A stretch of DNA of 18,387 bases from Acidobacteriota bacterium (GTDB lineage Bacteria; Acidobacteriota; Polarisedimenticolia; QHYA01). The stretch is taken from contig QHYA01000186.1 of assembly GCA_003223995.1 (NCBI GenBank), positions 1 to 18,387 on the forward strand, in the 5' to 3' direction. The translations under genes were made by a program, and so were the position numbers. Below the pieces are notes generated by a model. It searched no databases. It worked only from the letters and a program-made list of their open reading frames with translations, and had not been told where the DNA came from. This document shows positions 16,633-18,387 of this stretch, one piece after another; positions within the stretch are counted from its first letter, which is position 1; each line of letters begins with the position of its first letter.

Positions 16633-17594
16633 TGCTGGGTCAGATCTTCAACCTGATTCGTTTCGATCCGCCCAGCGTCCGCTCCGTGATCGACATCCTC
16701 GCGCTGGCAGTGATCGTTTACCAGTTGCTGCTTCTGATCAGAGGCACCCGGGCGGTGCAAATGCTCCTGGGGATCCTCTCGATCGCCCTTTTCTACTTCC
16801 TGACCGGCCCTGACCGGATGCTCGAGCTGCCTGTCGTCCACCGGGTCGTGGGCGGGGCGCTGTTCTTCACTCCCTTCGTGGTCGTTGTGCTCTTTCAGAA
16901 CCACATTCGGAGGGTGCTCGCCTCCTTTGGCACCAATCCCCTCAGGACGCTCGCTCTGGCCTCCCATGGACCCGAGCGCATCGCCGACGAAGTGGTGCTG
17001 GCCGCCACATCGCTCGCCGGCAGCCGCCGCGGCGCCCTGATCGTCTTCGAGCGGGAACAAGGGCTGAGGACGTTCATCGAAACCGGCATCCCTCTCGATG
17101 CCCTCGTCAGCTACGACCTTCTCACCACGATCTTCTTGCCGGGCTCTCCGCTTCATGACGGCGCGGTCATCATCGCCGAGGGGCGCATCAGGGCCTGCTG
17201 CTGCTACCTCCCCCTGACCTCCAACCCGCCCCTTACCAAGGAGTTCGGCTCCCGCCACCGCGCCGGGATCGGCATCACGGAGGAGACCGACGCGGTCGCG
17301 ATCGTCGTCAGCGAGGAGCGCGGGACGATATCCCTCGCCCGCGGCGGGCTCATCCATGAGGACCTGGAGGCTCGGGAGCTGCAGGAGATCCTGAAGTCCT
17401 TGCTGATCTCGCAGAAGCCCCTTCTCGCCCGGCTGGGCTGGCCGGGCGGTCAGAGGCCCGAGGCGCCTGCCTCCGACAGCCCTGCGCCCCCCTCTCCCGG
17501 AAGCGCTGTGGATCCCGCCTCCGGCACCCCGGCTCCCCGCCGCCCGGCAGATCGCGAACCGGTGGAGCGGGGGGCGATGGGCGAATCGAGGTGA
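16632..17594 (+). CDS. cdaA: Membrane diadenylate cyclase CdaA
   Basis: A 320-residue enzyme making c-di-AMP from two ATP. Three N-terminal membrane helices (about 19–38, 42–58, 72–90) are followed by the DisA_N catalytic domain. HDGA is at 175–178 and RHR at 208–210, the two signature motifs, with GIGITEETDA just after. The C-terminal ~50 residues are Pro/Ala/Ser/Arg-rich and look disordered; typical CdaA is about 270–280 residues. ATG 16632 shares one base with the folP stop (TGATG), and GAGG lies 5 nt upstream; GTG 16629 is an alternative. It is followed by cdaR and glmM, the classic c-di-AMP/cell-wall neighbourhood. Confidence 0.96.
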   Translation: MLGQIFNLIRFDPPSVRSVIDILALAVIVYQLLLLIRGTRAVQMLLGILSIALFYFLTGPDRMLELPVVHRVVGGALFFTPFVVVVLFQNHIRRVLASFGTNPLRTLALASHGPERIADEVVLAATSLAGSRRGALIVFEREQGLRTFIETGIPLDALVSYDLLTTIFLPGSPLHDGAVIIAEGRIRACCCYLPLTSNPPLTKEFGSRHRAGIGITEETDAVAIVVSEERGTISLARGGLIHEDLEARELQEILKSLLISQKPLLARLGWPGGQRPEAPASDSPAPPSPGSAVDPASGTPAPRRPADREPVERGAMGESR

Positions 17595-18253
17595 AGCGAT
17601 TTCTCACCCGCAACCTCGGCCTGAAGCTGCTGGCTCTGGTCATCGCCATCTTTCTCTGGGTTCTTGTCACGGGTGAGAACGAAGCGGTGCACGTTTACAC
17701 GGCCAGGGTCGACTTCCTCTATCCCCCCGATCACACCCTGGCCCAGGAGACCTCCGGCTCGGTTTCGGTCTACGTGAGGGGCCCGGAGCTTCTTCTGCGG
17801 GGCGTCGATCCGGGCGCGCTGTCCATCGTCGCGGACCTGCGCCGGGGACCGAGCGGCGAGCGGCAGGTCGTCCTCAACCCCGAGACCCACCTGCGCGGGC
17901 TGCCTCGCGGGATCGCCGTCGAGAGGATCGTCCCGCAGGTGCTCACCGTGAAGCTCGAACGAAAAGTGCGCCGGCCCGTCCCCGTCATGCCCCGGCTCGA
18001 GGGGGAGCCGGCGGCGGGATGCCGCTTCGCGGGATACGACATCGTCCCCCCCGAGGTCCTGATCGAGGGGGCCGAGAGCCTGGTCAACAGTGTGACGATG
18101 ACGCAGACCGAGCCGATCGACATCTCTGGCCGCTGCCAGACCTTCATGCTGTCCGTCGCGGCCTCCCCCGAGAAGCCGGGAGTGAAGGTCGTCACCCAGC
18201 GACCTGTCACAGTCAAGGTGAAGCTCGAGAAGGTGCCTGCGGAAAGATCATGA
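17591..18253 (+). CDS. cdaR: YbbR-domain protein CdaR, regulator of CdaA
   Basis: A 220-residue protein with one N-terminal membrane helix (about 8–27: LGLKLLALVIAIFLWVLVTG, typical of the family) and an extracytoplasmic part that appears to hold two YbbR-type beta domains (about 33–115 and 120–212). In Firmicutes the homologue binds CdaA and modulates its cyclase activity; here this is inferred from family and synteny. GTG 17591 overlaps the cdaA stop by 4 nt (GTGA), and the stop overlaps glmM by 4 nt (ATGA), so the three genes are likely translationally coupled. Two domains rather than the four of B. subtilis CdaR. Confidence 0.92.
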   Translation: MKRFLTRNLGLKLLALVIAIFLWVLVTGENEAVHVYTARVDFLYPPDHTLAQETSGSVSVYVRGPELLLRGVDPGALSIVADLRRGPSGERQVVLNPETHLRGLPRGIAVERIVPQVLTVKLERKVRRPVPVMPRLEGEPAAGCRFAGYDIVPPEVLIEGAESLVNSVTMTQTEPIDISGRCQTFMLSVAASPEKPGVKVVTQRPVTVKVKLEKVPAERS

Positions 18254-18387
18254 AGCGCCTGTTTGGAACCGACGGCGTACGCGGCCTGGCCGGGGAGTTC
18301 CCCCTCGACGGCGAGACTGTCCGAAGGCTCGGCTACGCTCTGGGCGAGATGCTCGGGGGCCCGCAGCGAGACGGCGCGGCATCGCGC
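18250..18387 (+). CDS. glmM: Phosphoglucosamine mutase, N-terminal part cut by window edge
   Basis: The first 46 codons of GlmM, beginning MKRLFGTDGVRGLAGEFPLD, the near-invariant N-terminus of the family. The enzyme converts glucosamine-6-phosphate to glucosamine-1-phosphate for peptidoglycan and LPS precursors. ATG 18250 overlaps the cdaR stop (ATGA), and GGAAAG lies just upstream. The active-site serine motif is beyond the edge. Confidence 0.96.
   Translation, partial: MKRLFGTDGVRGLAGEFPLDGETVRRLGYALGEMLGGPQRDGAASR

Overview
This is a GC-rich bacterial chromosome segment of mostly core genes with short intergenic gaps. The gene content (heme synthesis, a PilT motor, and the chain tilS–ftsH–folP–cdaA–cdaR–glmM) fits a Gram-negative-type, deep-branching lineage. 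Acidobacteriota or a relative is my best guess from gene style and synteny, but it is not proven. Many starts are GTG or TTG, neighbouring genes often overlap by 1–4 nt, and several housekeeping proteins carry Ala/Pro/Ser/Gly-rich insertions or tails.

Layout. (1) 1–3191, minus strand: a UbiD-family decarboxylase, two small secreted proteins that look like distant paralogues, and a Cys-rich membrane protein cut by the left edge. (2) 3192–3492: a divergent intergenic region with dyads and a good promoter. (3) 3493–5385, plus strand: a two-ribbon zinc protein, then a PilT-type ATPase with a long disordered N-terminus. (4) 5434–8082, minus strand: a YfhO-like multi-spanning membrane protein preceded by an Smr-domain gene that has lost its middle. 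(5) 8156–8935, plus strand: a MobA-like nucleotidyltransferase without the usual catalytic signature. (6) 9005–11607, minus strand: a small 8-Cys zinc protein, hemB and hemL, the first with a consensus -10 box just upstream of a GTG start. (7) 11720–11878, minus strand: the C-terminal remnant of a VapC (PIN) toxin. (8) 11905 to the right edge, plus strand: a strong sigma70-type promoter, a CAT-anticodon tRNA, tilS, ftsH, folP, cdaA, cdaR and the start of glmM.

How the genes work together. HemL makes 5-aminolevulinate and HemB condenses two of these into porphobilinogen, so region 6 is a tetrapyrrole operon. Region 8 joins translation fidelity (a CAT tRNA next to the enzyme that makes lysidine in CAT tRNAs), membrane proteolysis (FtsH), folate synthesis (FolP), and c-di-AMP signalling (CdaA with CdaR) coupled to peptidoglycan precursor synthesis (GlmM). 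No CRISPR array, insertion sequence, prophage or complete defence system is visible. The most notable anomalies are the HemB Cys122-to-Arg change in the zinc triad, the internally deleted Smr gene, the tRNA–tilS promoter unit, a 14-bp tandem duplication of a ribosome-binding/start module, and the signature-less nucleotidyltransferase.
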